Source: Verrucomicrobiota bacterium (lineage in GTDB: Bacteria > Verrucomicrobiota > Verrucomicrobiia > Verrucomicrobiales > Verrucomicrobiaceae). From it: a stretch of DNA of 64,000 bases. The stretch covers positions 62,001 through 126,000 of the forward strand of contig JANYCZ010000057.1 in assembly GCA_025360015.1 (NCBI GenBank), given 5' to 3'. The notes below the pieces were generated by a model. The model was not told the DNA's origin, made no database searches, and saw only the letters and a list, made by a program, of their open reading frames with translations. Made by a program: the position numbers and the translations under genes. Every line of letters begins with the position of its first letter. Position 1 is the stretch's first letter. Below, piece by piece: positions 54,962 through 63,016 of the stretch.

Positions 54962-56395
54962 ATGCCCTCTTCTGCCTCCGGTGCGGCCCCGCAGCCGCTT
55001 TACAAACAAATCGCCGACAGCGTGGCAAAGATGATCCATGAAGGCGTGCTGCGACCCGGCGAACGGACGCCCTCTCTGCGCGCCATCTGCGATCAGCATG
55101 GCGTGAGCATGAGCACGGCGGTGCAGGCCTTTGTAGAATTAGAATCGCGGGGGCAGGTTGAGCCGCGGCATAAGTCGGGGTTCTTCGTCAAAGCGCCGTC
55201 TAAGGCCTTGCTGGATCTCCCTGGGCCGCCGCGTGTGCCGATGTCGGGCAGTCTGGGCAACCGGCACGCCAGTCTGTTTGATGCCGTGGGTTCGGCCAAC
55301 TTGATCTCCCTCGGTGGCGCGGTGCCGGGCGCGGATATTCTGCCTACGGTGAAGCTGAACCGCATGCTGGCGGAAAAGGCGCGCCATGCCGGAGCGCGTG
55401 GAATCATGTATGATTTGCCGCCGGGCTCGGAGCTGCTGCGCCGGCAGATCAGCAAACGCATGCTGAAAGGAGGAGCCGTGGTCGCGCCAGCGGAGATCAT
55501 CACCACCTGCGGAGCCACGGAGGCGCTGATGCTTTGCCTGCGGGCCGTCACCAAACCCGGGGACGTGGTCGCTGTCGAGACCCCCACTTACTTCGGCATC
55601 CTGCATGTCCTTGAGGCTCTGGCGCTGCGTGCCCTGGAGATTCCCACTGATCCCCAGCATGGCTTGCGGTTGGATGTGCTTGAGCGTGTTTTAAAGACTC
55701 AGCAAGTGAATGCCTGCCTCGCGCTGCCCTCCTTCAGCAACCCTCTCGGCGCCACGATGCCTGATGAGGCCAAGCAGCGTCTCGTATCCCTCTTGAAAAA
55801 GCATGCGATTCCGTTGATCGAAGATGACGTGTTCGGCGAGCTGCCCTTTGCGGCGAAGCGCTCCCGCACCTGCAAGTCCTTCGATGACTCGGGACTGGTG
55901 TTGTTTTGCAGTTCCTTTTCAAAGACCCTGGCACCTGGTTATCGAGTGGGCTGGGTCGTGCCAGGCCGCTACTACCACGCCGTGCGCATGGCCAAGCTGA
56001 CTCACACTCTGGCGACGGCCACGCTGCCTGAACTCGCCATCGCCGGGTTCTTAGCCGAGGGCGGGTATGACCACTGGCTGCGCAGCGTGCGCACGATCTA
56101 CAAAGAGAACGTCACGCGCATGCGGCGGGCCGTTCTGGAGGAGTTCCCCGCAGGCACCACGGTCACCTCTCCCCAGGGCGGTTTTTTGCTGTGGGTCACC
56201 ATGCCGCCGAAGGTGGATGCCATCGAGCTCTATGACCGCGCGCTGGCCAAAGGAATCAGCATCGCCCCAGGCCATCTGTTTTCACTGGAGCAGCGCTATA
56301 CCCACTGCATCCGCATCTCCTGCGGTGAGCACTGGTCGCCACGCATTGAGGGTGCCATTCGGACTCTGGGCAGTCTGGCGAAGCGACAGGCCTGA
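54962..56395 (+). CDS. GntR/MocR-type regulator with aminotransferase domain
   Basis: A 477-residue protein. The N-terminal GntR winged helix (about 12-80) has LYKQIADSVAKMIHEGVLRP and a recognition helix in HGVSMSTAVQAFVELE. The remainder is a class I/II aminotransferase fold: TCGATEALMLCLRA, ETPTYFG, and the pyridoxal phosphate Lys in CSSFSKTLAPGYR (Lys321). MocR-type proteins bind DNA and use PLP as a cofactor or sensor. ATG 54962 is chosen because the upstream frame overlaps promoter-like DNA. Confidence 0.93.
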   Translation: MPSSASGAAPQPLYKQIADSVAKMIHEGVLRPGERTPSLRAICDQHGVSMSTAVQAFVELESRGQVEPRHKSGFFVKAPSKALLDLPGPPRVPMSGSLGNRHASLFDAVGSANLISLGGAVPGADILPTVKLNRMLAEKARHAGARGIMYDLPPGSELLRRQISKRMLKGGAVVAPAEIITTCGATEALMLCLRAVTKPGDVVAVETPTYFGILHVLEALALRALEIPTDPQHGLRLDVLERVLKTQQVNACLALPSFSNPLGATMPDEAKQRLVSLLKKHAIPLIEDDVFGELPFAAKRSRTCKSFDDSGLVLFCSSFSKTLAPGYRVGWVVPGRYYHAVRMAKLTHTLATATLPELAIAGFLAEGGYDHWLRSVRTIYKENVTRMRRAVLEEFPAGTTVTSPQGGFLLWVTMPPKVDAIELYDRALAKGISIAPGHLFSLEQRYTHCIRISCGEHWSPRIEGAIRTLGSLAKRQA

Positions 56396-56488
56396 AGATG
56401 GCGCTTTGCGTGGGGGGGAATCTGTACGGGTCGCCATTCTCACCATCTGTATCTGGCCGCATTTTGGGGAGATGGAAAGGTAGTGACC

Positions 56489-56746
56489 ATGAACCCCCAC
56501 TTAACTCCCTTGATTGCCACCATGACCGCCGAAGGCCAGCTCATCTTGAAAGGCGTCGGTGTCTTTGGTCTGATCCTCTTGATTCCAGCAGGGATATTTT
56601 TGTTCAAGAACCAGGACCGGTTGTTTGGCCGCAGCAGTGACACTCCCAGCGAAACAGGCGGCAGCCTGACCTACGGACTGGCTCAGACCTGGCTGGTGTA
56701 TGCGGGGCTGCTGCATCTGGTGCTCTGGCTCGTTTTTGGCCTGTGA
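56489..56746 (+). CDS. Small two-helix membrane protein
   Basis: An 85-residue protein with two hydrophobic segments (VGVFGLILLIPAGIFLF and WLVYAGLLHLVLWLVFGL) and a short polar loop containing QDRLFGRSS. No family is recognised. It is a small inner-membrane protein by design. ATG 56489 has a plausible AAAGG eight to ten bases upstream; GTG 56483 is possible. The thrS gene follows after about 70 bp. Confidence 0.65.
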   Translation: MNPHLTPLIATMTAEGQLILKGVGVFGLILLIPAGIFLFKNQDRLFGRSSDTPSETGGSLTYGLAQTWLVYAGLLHLVLWLVFGL

Positions 56747-56816
56747 GACGGCGTTCTTTCAAAGCTGGTCTGCGGGGCAGGGCGTAATCACCTTGAATCT
56801 CGTCGCGTCCTGCGGC

Positions 56817-58802
56817 ATGGACACCGCCCTACTTACCACCATGTCCGAAGCCCGCAAGACCCTCGAAGAACGCGCTCAGATGTCTGACATCGACCGCCTG
56901 CGCCACTCCTGTGCCCACGTGATGGCCACCGCCATCCTGCGCCTGTGGCCCAATGCCCAGTTTGCCTACGGCCCGCCAGTCGAAAACGGCTTCTACTACG
57001 ACTTTGATCTCCCGGATCACCGCATCACGCCGGATGACTTCGAGAAGATCGAAGCGGAGATGAAGAAGATCTCCAAGGAGAACCAGAAGTTTGAATGGAA
57101 GGGCGTCAGCCGTGACGAAGCCATCGCGCTGGCGAAATCCGGCCGCCTGGGTGGTCTGGCGGAGCGTCCAGGCAATCCGAGTACGTTCAAACTGGACCTG
57201 CTGGAAAAGATTCCCGAGGGCGAGCAGATCTCGACCTTCCAGAACGGTGATTTCATTGATCTTTGCGCCGGACCCCACGTCGGCTACAGCGGCAAGTGCA
57301 AGCATGTCAAAATCATGTCCGTGGCCAGCGCCTTCTACATGGGCGACGACACGAAGCCGCAGCTCCAGCGCCTCTACGGAACCGCCTTCCCAACGAGCGA
57401 AGAACTCGCCAAGCACCTCGAACAACTCGAAGAAGCCAGGAAGCGCGACCATCGCAAGCTGGGCAAGGAACTCAAACTCTACCACATCGACGAAGAAGTG
57501 GGGCAGGGACTCATCCTCTGGACGCCGAACGGGGCGATCCTGCGTCAGGAGCTGCAGAATTTTATCAGCGAAGAGCTGCGCAAGCAGGGCTACAGCCAGG
57601 TCTTCACGCCACACATTGGCAAAGTCGGCCTCTATAAAACCAGCGGCCACTTTCCTTATTACAAGGACAGCCAGTTCGCGCCCGTCATCGAAAACGACGA
57701 CCTCGCGAAAGTGATCAAAGAAGGCTGCGGCTGCTGTGAAGTCATGGAGCGCCTCGGTGCCGTGTCTGCTCGTACGCGCCAGCAGCTCAATGAGCGCGCC
57801 GGCAAGGAAGTCATCACCGAAGACCGCGTGCTTCCCGATGAGCAGTTGATCAACGGCTTCATGCTGAAGCCGATGAACTGCCCGCATCACATCAAGATTT
57901 ACGACAGCCAGCCGCGCAGTTATCGCGACCTGCCGGTGCGCCTTGCCGAATTCGGCACCGTGTATCGCTGGGAGCAGAGCGGTGAATTGAACGGCCTCAC
58001 GCGCGTGCGTGGCTTTACGCAGGACGACGCGCATCTCTTCTGCACCGAAGAACAGGTGGCGAAGGAAGTCCTCGGCTGCCTCAGCCTCGTCAAGATCGTG
58101 CTCAACACCCTGGGCATGCACGACTACCGCGTGCGCGTTGGTCTGCGCGATCCCGACAGCAGCAAGTTCACCGGCAACGCCGAGCAGTGGGACAAAGCCG
58201 AAGCCGCCTGCCGCGGAGCCGCCGCAACCCTTGGCGTGCCCTTCACCGAAGAGCCCGGCGAAGCCGCCTTCTACGGCCCGAAGATTGACTTCGTCATCAA
58301 GGACGTCATCGGCCGCGAATGGCAGCTCGGCACCGTGCAGGTGGACTACGTCCTGCCCGTCCGCTTTGACCTCACCTACAACGGCGCTGACAACCGGCAG
58401 CATCGCCCGGTCATGATCCATCGCGCGCCCTTCGGCAGCATGGAGCGTTTCTGCGGCGTGCTCATCGAGCACTTCGCCGGTCACTTCCCGACCTGGCTCG
58501 CCCCTGAGCAGGTGCGCATCCTCACCATCAGCGAGAAGGTCGATGCCTTTGCCGATGAGATCTACGCCCAGCTCAAAGACGCCGGTCTGCGTGTTTCATT
58601 GAACAACGATGCCGACAAGATCGGTGCGAAGATCCGTTTGGCGCAGCTCGACCGCATTCCTTACATGCTCGTTCTTGGCGAGAAGGAAGCGGCTGCGCAG
58701 TGTGTGGCCATCCGCCATAGCAAGAAGGGTGATCTCGGGGTGAAGCCGATTGCGGATTTCCTTGCGGAGATTACGGCGGAGGTGAAGGAGCGGAGGTTGT
58801 AA
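56817..58802 (+). CDS. thrS: Threonyl-tRNA synthetase, without N-terminal TGS domain
   Basis: A 661-residue enzyme that charges tRNA-Thr. It begins directly at the editing domain (HSCAHVM with His30 and His34; later DLCAGPHVG); the ~60-residue TGS domain is absent. Catalytic motifs are MNCPHHIKIY (zinc Cys355), RVRGFTQDDAHLF and IHRAPFGSMERF. An insertion of about 55 residues (about 290-345) between KDSQF and GFMLKPMNCP contains a CGCC cluster (Cys304, 306, 307). The anticodon-binding domain is at the C-terminus (TWLAPEQV, YMLVLGEKE). The start is at 56817 or 56841; the frame is open from 56700 but overlaps the previous gene. Confidence 0.95.
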   Translation: MDTALLTTMSEARKTLEERAQMSDIDRLRHSCAHVMATAILRLWPNAQFAYGPPVENGFYYDFDLPDHRITPDDFEKIEAEMKKISKENQKFEWKGVSRDEAIALAKSGRLGGLAERPGNPSTFKLDLLEKIPEGEQISTFQNGDFIDLCAGPHVGYSGKCKHVKIMSVASAFYMGDDTKPQLQRLYGTAFPTSEELAKHLEQLEEARKRDHRKLGKELKLYHIDEEVGQGLILWTPNGAILRQELQNFISEELRKQGYSQVFTPHIGKVGLYKTSGHFPYYKDSQFAPVIENDDLAKVIKEGCGCCEVMERLGAVSARTRQQLNERAGKEVITEDRVLPDEQLINGFMLKPMNCPHHIKIYDSQPRSYRDLPVRLAEFGTVYRWEQSGELNGLTRVRGFTQDDAHLFCTEEQVAKEVLGCLSLVKIVLNTLGMHDYRVRVGLRDPDSSKFTGNAEQWDKAEAACRGAAATLGVPFTEEPGEAAFYGPKIDFVIKDVIGREWQLGTVQVDYVLPVRFDLTYNGADNRQHRPVMIHRAPFGSMERFCGVLIEHFAGHFPTWLAPEQVRILTISEKVDAFADEIYAQLKDAGLRVSLNNDADKIGAKIRLAQLDRIPYMLVLGEKEAAAQCVAIRHSKKGDLGVKPIADFLAEITAEVKERRL

Positions 58803-58821
58803 GGCAACTTACTGAATCATC

Positions 58822-59166
58822 ATGGGTCTGGATTCGGTCTGGAAGAGCCCAAAGCGAGTATGGTTTTGGAAAAAACCAGATCTCGCAGCGGGCTTGTACA
58901 GTGGACATGGCCAGGGTTCGTTTCGTGGAGGAAGGTATGACGACGTCATCAAAGCGATCAGCCCGTACCCATTGTACAGCTATGAACTTAGCAACGAGCA
59001 GGTCAGAAAAATAGCGGACGCTTTGGCGGCACATTCTTTTGATGCGGCGATGCGGTTGGTTAGCGTAAAACAAGGCATGGAATTGGAGGCGGCGGAATAT
59101 GCCGATCTGACACGGGTCTTCGCAAAATATGCGAAGGCTGGTGCAAAGCTGCTGGGTTCTTGGTAA
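58822..59166 (+). CDS. Hypothetical protein (114 residues)
   Basis: I do not recognise a family. The protein is soluble and aromatic near the start (SVWKSPKRVWFWKKPDL), then Gly-rich (GLYSGHGQGSFRGGRYDDV), with a helical C-terminal half (LSNEQVRKIADALAAHS, then LTRVFAKYAKAGAKL). It follows thrS by 19 bp on the same strand and may share its transcript. Base composition is slightly lower in GC than thrS, which could mean later acquisition. Confidence 0.6.
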   Translation: MGLDSVWKSPKRVWFWKKPDLAAGLYSGHGQGSFRGGRYDDVIKAISPYPLYSYELSNEQVRKIADALAAHSFDAAMRLVSVKQGMELEAAEYADLTRVFAKYAKAGAKLLGSW

Positions 59167-59187
59167 GGCCGAAACTTCTCGGCTCAC

Positions 59188-60039
59188 TCAAACTCGCGCC
59201 AACGCCAGCAACTCCTTCACTCTCCCAATTTCCGAAGCCGAAGTCTTGGCCACAAAGCCTCGCGCGTGCGCGAAGTGGACGTCGGGTTGTTTTTCGATGC
59301 GGGTGAAGTCGTAGAGAGGGTTGTCGTTGTGGCGGGAGAGGCCGTAGCCGGAGCCGCGGCGGTCGGGATAGATGAGGGCAGCGACGGTGGTGGCTTTGCC
59401 GATGGTGGCGAGATAACGATCAATGCATGCGGAGGGCTCGTCGGGCATGGGATCGGTGCGGGGGAGAAAGAGGACTTCGTGGTCGTCCACGGTCCAGATT
59501 TGCGCGTGCTGGGCGATGTAGTCGAGGCGGGTGCGGAGTTCGCGCAGGTACTCGAGGAGATCGGCACCGATGTAGCTGAGGATTTCCCACAGGGGCTCGC
59601 CGGGCTCCAGGCGCTTGGCTTTGGCGAAGCGGCGGAGGATGGTGAGGTCGATGGGGGAGTTGAGCTTGTTCATGGTGCCGCGATCCACGCCGAGCCACTT
59701 GGCGGTGACGTTGGGGCCGCGGGTGTCGAACCACTCGGCAGGCTCCAGCCAGTCGCAGAACTGGCGGGCGTCTTCGTACACACCGAGGTGCTGCAGCACG
59801 AGGCTCAGGGCGCACACGGGGGGATGGTCGGCGGGGAATTGATGGTGGTCGAAGTTGTGGCGCTCGGGGGCGTGTTCGCCACCGACATCGACGACGGCAA
59901 TCGTGGGATCGGCGAGATCGTCGGCGGTGGGTTCGCGGCGCACGATGGGCACGCGGTGCACGGCGGCGAGGAGGCTGCAGGCGAGGAGTTCGTCTTTATG
60001 GGAGCCGCCGGGGTGGGTGAGGATGAGGGTCAGAGACAT
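59188..60039 (-). CDS. MYG1-family protein (UPF0160)
   Basis: A 283-residue predicted metal-dependent hydrolase. It opens with LILTHPGGSHKDELLACSLL, where the spaced His and Asp match the MYG1 signature. It continues with AVVDVGGEHAPE and FDHHQFPADHP, a DHH-like metal-binding motif. Eukaryotic MYG1 is a 3'-5' RNA exonuclease; bacterial members are little studied. The start at MSLTLIL is preferred to 60060 because the first seven codons of the longer frame are not family-like. It is divergent from the phosphatase gene, with GTCAAG repeats between. Confidence 0.82.
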   Translation of the reverse strand: MSLTLILTHPGGSHKDELLACSLLAAVHRVPIVRREPTADDLADPTIAVVDVGGEHAPERHNFDHHQFPADHPPVCALSLVLQHLGVYEDARQFCDWLEPAEWFDTRGPNVTAKWLGVDRGTMNKLNSPIDLTILRRFAKAKRLEPGEPLWEILSYIGADLLEYLRELRTRLDYIAQHAQIWTVDDHEVLFLPRTDPMPDEPSACIDRYLATIGKATTVAALIYPDRRGSGYGLSRHNDNPLYDFTRIEKQPDVHFAHARGFVAKTSASEIGRVKELLALARV

Positions 60040-60060
60040 GGGGGCCGAAGCGGAGCGCAA

Positions 60061-60114
60061 GCCGTCAAGAGGTCAAGGATTAGTCAAGGCCCGACGCCTG
60101 ACCACCTTGACGGC
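60061..60114. repeat. GTCAAG repeat cluster 1 with inverted arms
   Basis: GCCGTCAAG (60061-60069) and CTTGACGGC (60106-60114) are perfect 9-bp inverted arms. Between them lie further direct GTCAAGG copies at about 60072 and 60083. The cluster lies in the divergent gap between the MYG1-like and phosphatase genes. Confidence 0.65.
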
Positions 60115-60224
60115 TCCTCTGAACTCTCAGGGTTTCCCCGGCACAGTTTCCATTGTGTTCCTCGGCAACCGTGTTTTCCTCTGACCGCTGGTCCAACCAA
60201 CCATCTGCGGGAATCGCTTTCACT

Positions 60225-62030
60225 ATGAAGATGATCTATCGCCGAATCAGCTTCTTCTGCGCCTTGATGACGGGCGCACTGGGAGCGCTGACGCTGATCG
60301 GCTGGGTTTCGGGATTGGAGATGCTGGCGAGCATCCGCCAGACTTACATCCCCATGGCTCCGAGCACGGCGCTGGCGTTTACGCTGCTCAGTCTGGTGCT
60401 GCTGCTGCGGGAGCATCCGAAGTTTCGACGGCCGATGGCCGAGGTGCTGCTGTTCGTGGTGGGGATCGTGGCGGGCGGGAAGCTGTTTGAATTTTTCAGC
60501 GGTAGAAGTCTCGGGGTGGAAGAATGGCTGGTGGCAGATCCGGTGATGTTTGGCGCGGTGCGCACGGCCCGGATGTCGCCCATCACCGCGTTGAATTTCC
60601 TGCTTATCTGCTTGGCCATCCTGGCCCTGCTGAAAGTGCGGCTGCGTGTTTGGGCCGGGCCAGTGGCGGCGGTGGTGCTGGCCATCAGCGGTGTGGTGGT
60701 GCTGGGGTACATGCATGGCACGCCGCTGCTTTATGGCGGCACTATCATCCCGGTGGCGCTGCCCACGGCGGCGGCGTTTATCCTGCTGGGCAGCAGCGTC
60801 ATCGCTGCCATCGGGGCAGAGTGCTGGCCGCTGCGAATCTGGCAGGGGGACTCCACCCGGGCACTGCTGCTGCGCTGGTTCCTGCCCATGGTGGTGCTGG
60901 TGGCGGTGGTGGAGGGACTGCTGCGCACGCACTTCCTCACCGGGTGGGCGCTGAACCCCGCGCTGTCTTCGGCGCTGTCCACCTTGCTCTACATTTTGAT
61001 CGTCACTGCCGTGATCTCCCAGGTGGCGCGGCTGGTGGGGCGGCGCATTGACCGGGCGGAAAGCGAGCGCAATGCGGCCCAGGCGGCCCTGGAGGCGCTG
61101 AATCGCGAGCTGGAGCAGCGTATCGCGGAGCGGACGCGGGAGCTGAGCGCGAAGAATCAGCAGATGGAGGAGGAGCTGACGATGGCGCGTGAGCTGCAAC
61201 TGGCGCTGCTGCCGGATCACTTTCCCAGCATTCCTCAGTCCGCACCAGCGACGGAAAGCGCGCTGAAATTCTTTTCGCTGTATCAACCGGCGGGTGCGGT
61301 CAGCGGTGATTTTTTCAGCGTCTTTCCCGTCTCGGAAACCGGTGTGGGCATCTTCATCTGCGATGTGATGGGCCATGGCGTGCGCGCGGCGCTGGTGACG
61401 AGCATGATGCGTGCTCTGCTGGAGCAGCATAGCGGGTCGGATCCCGATCCCGGCCTGCTGCTCTCGCAGATCAACCACGGCCTGCATTCGATTCTTAAGC
61501 AGGCTGGGACGACGATGTATGCGACGGGAGTGATGATGATCGCGGATGCGGCGAAGGCGGAGCTTGTCTATGCCATCGCCGGGCATCCTCCGCCGCTGCA
61601 CCTGCACCGCCGTGAAGGCACCACGATGCCCCTGGAGCTCAATGGCAGGGCGGGGGCGCTGGGGCTCTTCCCGCATGCGACCTTTGCTACGACTCGCACC
61701 ACCCTGGAGCCAGGGGATCTGATCATGCTCTACACCGATGGCTTGTTTGAGGTCGAAGACACTGAAGGCGAACTCTACACTCAGGAGGATTTGTTAAAGG
61801 CCGTGCATCGGAGCCGGAATCTTCCCACAGCGGAGATGTTTCAGGCCGTCCTCGCGGAAGTGCAGGCCTTCTCCCAGCGGCGCGATTTCGATGATGATGT
61901 GTGCATTGTCGGAATCGAAGTGGCGCATTGTTTGGCGAGGGAGACGCGACATGGAGAAGAGGGTCAAGCGGTCAAGGAATTGTCCAAGAGCGGTCAAGCG
62001 GTGCCAGACACCCTTTTTGACGCTGCCTGA
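60225..62030 (+). CDS. Membrane-bound SpoIIE/RsbU-type PP2C phosphatase
   Basis: A protein of about 601 residues. The first ~290 residues hold seven or so membrane helices, including the segment GTPLLYGGTIIPVALPTA found in some sensor kinases. A coiled coil (about 290-335) follows. The PP2C core (about 335-575) has ARELQLALLP, GAVSGDFF, CDVMGHGVRAALVTS, AGHPPPL and LYTDGLFE, with metal-binding Asp in DFDDDV. RsbU-type phosphatases act on anti-anti-sigma factors, but none is nearby. Its last ~25 residues are encoded by the GTCAAG repeat cluster and are not family sequence. ATG 60225 is preferred to 60153. Confidence 0.92.
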   Translation: MKMIYRRISFFCALMTGALGALTLIGWVSGLEMLASIRQTYIPMAPSTALAFTLLSLVLLLREHPKFRRPMAEVLLFVVGIVAGGKLFEFFSGRSLGVEEWLVADPVMFGAVRTARMSPITALNFLLICLAILALLKVRLRVWAGPVAAVVLAISGVVVLGYMHGTPLLYGGTIIPVALPTAAAFILLGSSVIAAIGAECWPLRIWQGDSTRALLLRWFLPMVVLVAVVEGLLRTHFLTGWALNPALSSALSTLLYILIVTAVISQVARLVGRRIDRAESERNAAQAALEALNRELEQRIAERTRELSAKNQQMEEELTMARELQLALLPDHFPSIPQSAPATESALKFFSLYQPAGAVSGDFFSVFPVSETGVGIFICDVMGHGVRAALVTSMMRALLEQHSGSDPDPGLLLSQINHGLHSILKQAGTTMYATGVMMIADAAKAELVYAIAGHPPPLHLHRREGTTMPLELNGRAGALGLFPHATFATTRTTLEPGDLIMLYTDGLFEVEDTEGELYTQEDLLKAVHRSRNLPTAEMFQAVLAEVQAFSQRRDFDDDVCIVGIEVAHCLARETRHGEEGQAVKELSKSGQAVPDTLFDAA

Positions 62031-62050
62031 CTCTTTTGACTGCCTTGACC
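61962..62050. repeat. GTCAAG repeat cluster 2, entering the phosphatase C-terminus
   Basis: GGTCAAG copies start near 61962, 61970 and 61992. They are followed by inverse-complement copies (TTTTGAC near 62034 and CCTTGACC at 62043). The first half encodes the C-terminal residues GQAVKELSKSGQAV of the phosphatase. Confidence 0.65.
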
Positions 62051-62125
62051 TTTCCGCTGTTTGTGTCGGCTAAAGCAAATTCCATTTGCGCATTCCTTAG
62101 CCACCATGCGAGCTTTCCTCACATG

Positions 62126-63004
62126 ATGAAAAACGTTCACACCACCTGGCTGGGTTTCCCAATCGCAGCCTTCGTCTGCTTCCTTTTCACCGGGTGCGAC
62201 CAGCGCGAGATGCTGCGCAAAATGACGCCCATGGAGGACTACCAGCTGGCGCGGACCTTTGTGTCCCAAGTCGCAGCGGGGGACATCGCAAGTGCCGAGA
62301 AATCTCTGTCTTCACAGATCAACGCGGAAGAAGCGCGGAAGGGGCTGGCAAGTTTGAGCACCATCTTCAATCACGGTGAAATCAAAAGCTTCGAAGTGGT
62401 CGGTTTGTTTTTTCGCGCTGGCCTTGGACAAAACCATGGTGGCAAATTTACGGAGATGACGATGCAGTTGGAACTGAGTACAGGTTGGTTCGTCGGCACG
62501 GTGGTGACCACGGTGGAAGGGGAGGTCCGAAAGATTGTCACCGCCAATTTCCAGTCGATTCCCGACTCGCTGGAGAAGATCAATGCGCTGAACCTGATGG
62601 ACAGGCCGGTGCTGGGGCTGCTGTTCATACCTCTGCTCATCGCCGTGCCGTTGTTCAGCATCTATGCGCTGGTGCTGTGCATACGCACGCCTTTGAAGCG
62701 CAAGTGGCTGTGGATTCTGTTTATTCTCATGGGAGTCACGACCCTGCGCCTGAACTGGAGCACGGGAGGGATGGGCTTCCAACTGGTGAGCGTACAACTT
62801 TTGGGCGCATCCTTCTCCCGCAGCGGCCTCGTGGGTCCCTGGATCTTCGGCCTCAGCTTCCCGCTGGGCGCGGTGCTGTTTCTGCGCAGGAGACGCTCGC
62901 TGATGGTGCAGGCAGCTGGAGAAGAAGGAACGGCAGTCAATGACGTGTCAAAGAGTGGCCAAGAAGGTCAAGTCTCGAAGCTTGAAGATCTTGACCTCAC
63001 TTGA
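62126..63004 (+). CDS. Membrane lipoprotein of unknown function
   Basis: A 292-residue protein. The lipobox LFTGC (Cys24 or 25, depending on the start at 62123 or 62126) ends the signal sequence. A soluble region (about 26-160) contains helix QLARTFVSQVAAGDIASAE and a mixed alpha/beta part resembling DUF4019/NTF2-like folds (LELSTGWFVGTVVTTVEGE). Three or so hydrophobic segments follow (about 175-265), with a basic RRRRS stop-transfer. No family is certain. The final ~20 residues (VSKSGQEGQVSKLEDLDLT) are encoded by GTCAAG repeat cluster 3. Confidence 0.65.
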   Translation: MKNVHTTWLGFPIAAFVCFLFTGCDQREMLRKMTPMEDYQLARTFVSQVAAGDIASAEKSLSSQINAEEARKGLASLSTIFNHGEIKSFEVVGLFFRAGLGQNHGGKFTEMTMQLELSTGWFVGTVVTTVEGEVRKIVTANFQSIPDSLEKINALNLMDRPVLGLLFIPLLIAVPLFSIYALVLCIRTPLKRKWLWILFILMGVTTLRLNWSTGGMGFQLVSVQLLGASFSRSGLVGPWIFGLSFPLGAVLFLRRRRSLMVQAAGEEGTAVNDVSKSGQEGQVSKLEDLDLT

Positions 63005-63013
63005 CCCTTTGAC
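62947..63013. repeat. GTCAAG repeat cluster 3 with inverted arms
   Basis: GTCAAAG, a variant CCAAG and GGTCAAG on the left oppose CTTGACC, CTTGACC and CTTTGAC on the right, giving a long imperfect hairpin. It spans the end of the lipoprotein gene and the 12-bp gap to the convergent dehydrogenase gene, and it may act as a terminator for either strand. Confidence 0.65.
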
Positions 63014-63016
63014 GGT

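Noticed and set aside
59266..60228. A 320-codon plus-strand frame opposite the MYG1-like gene
   Set aside because: It is Gly/Val/Glu-rich without motifs, and the minus-strand protein carries the MYG1 signature.
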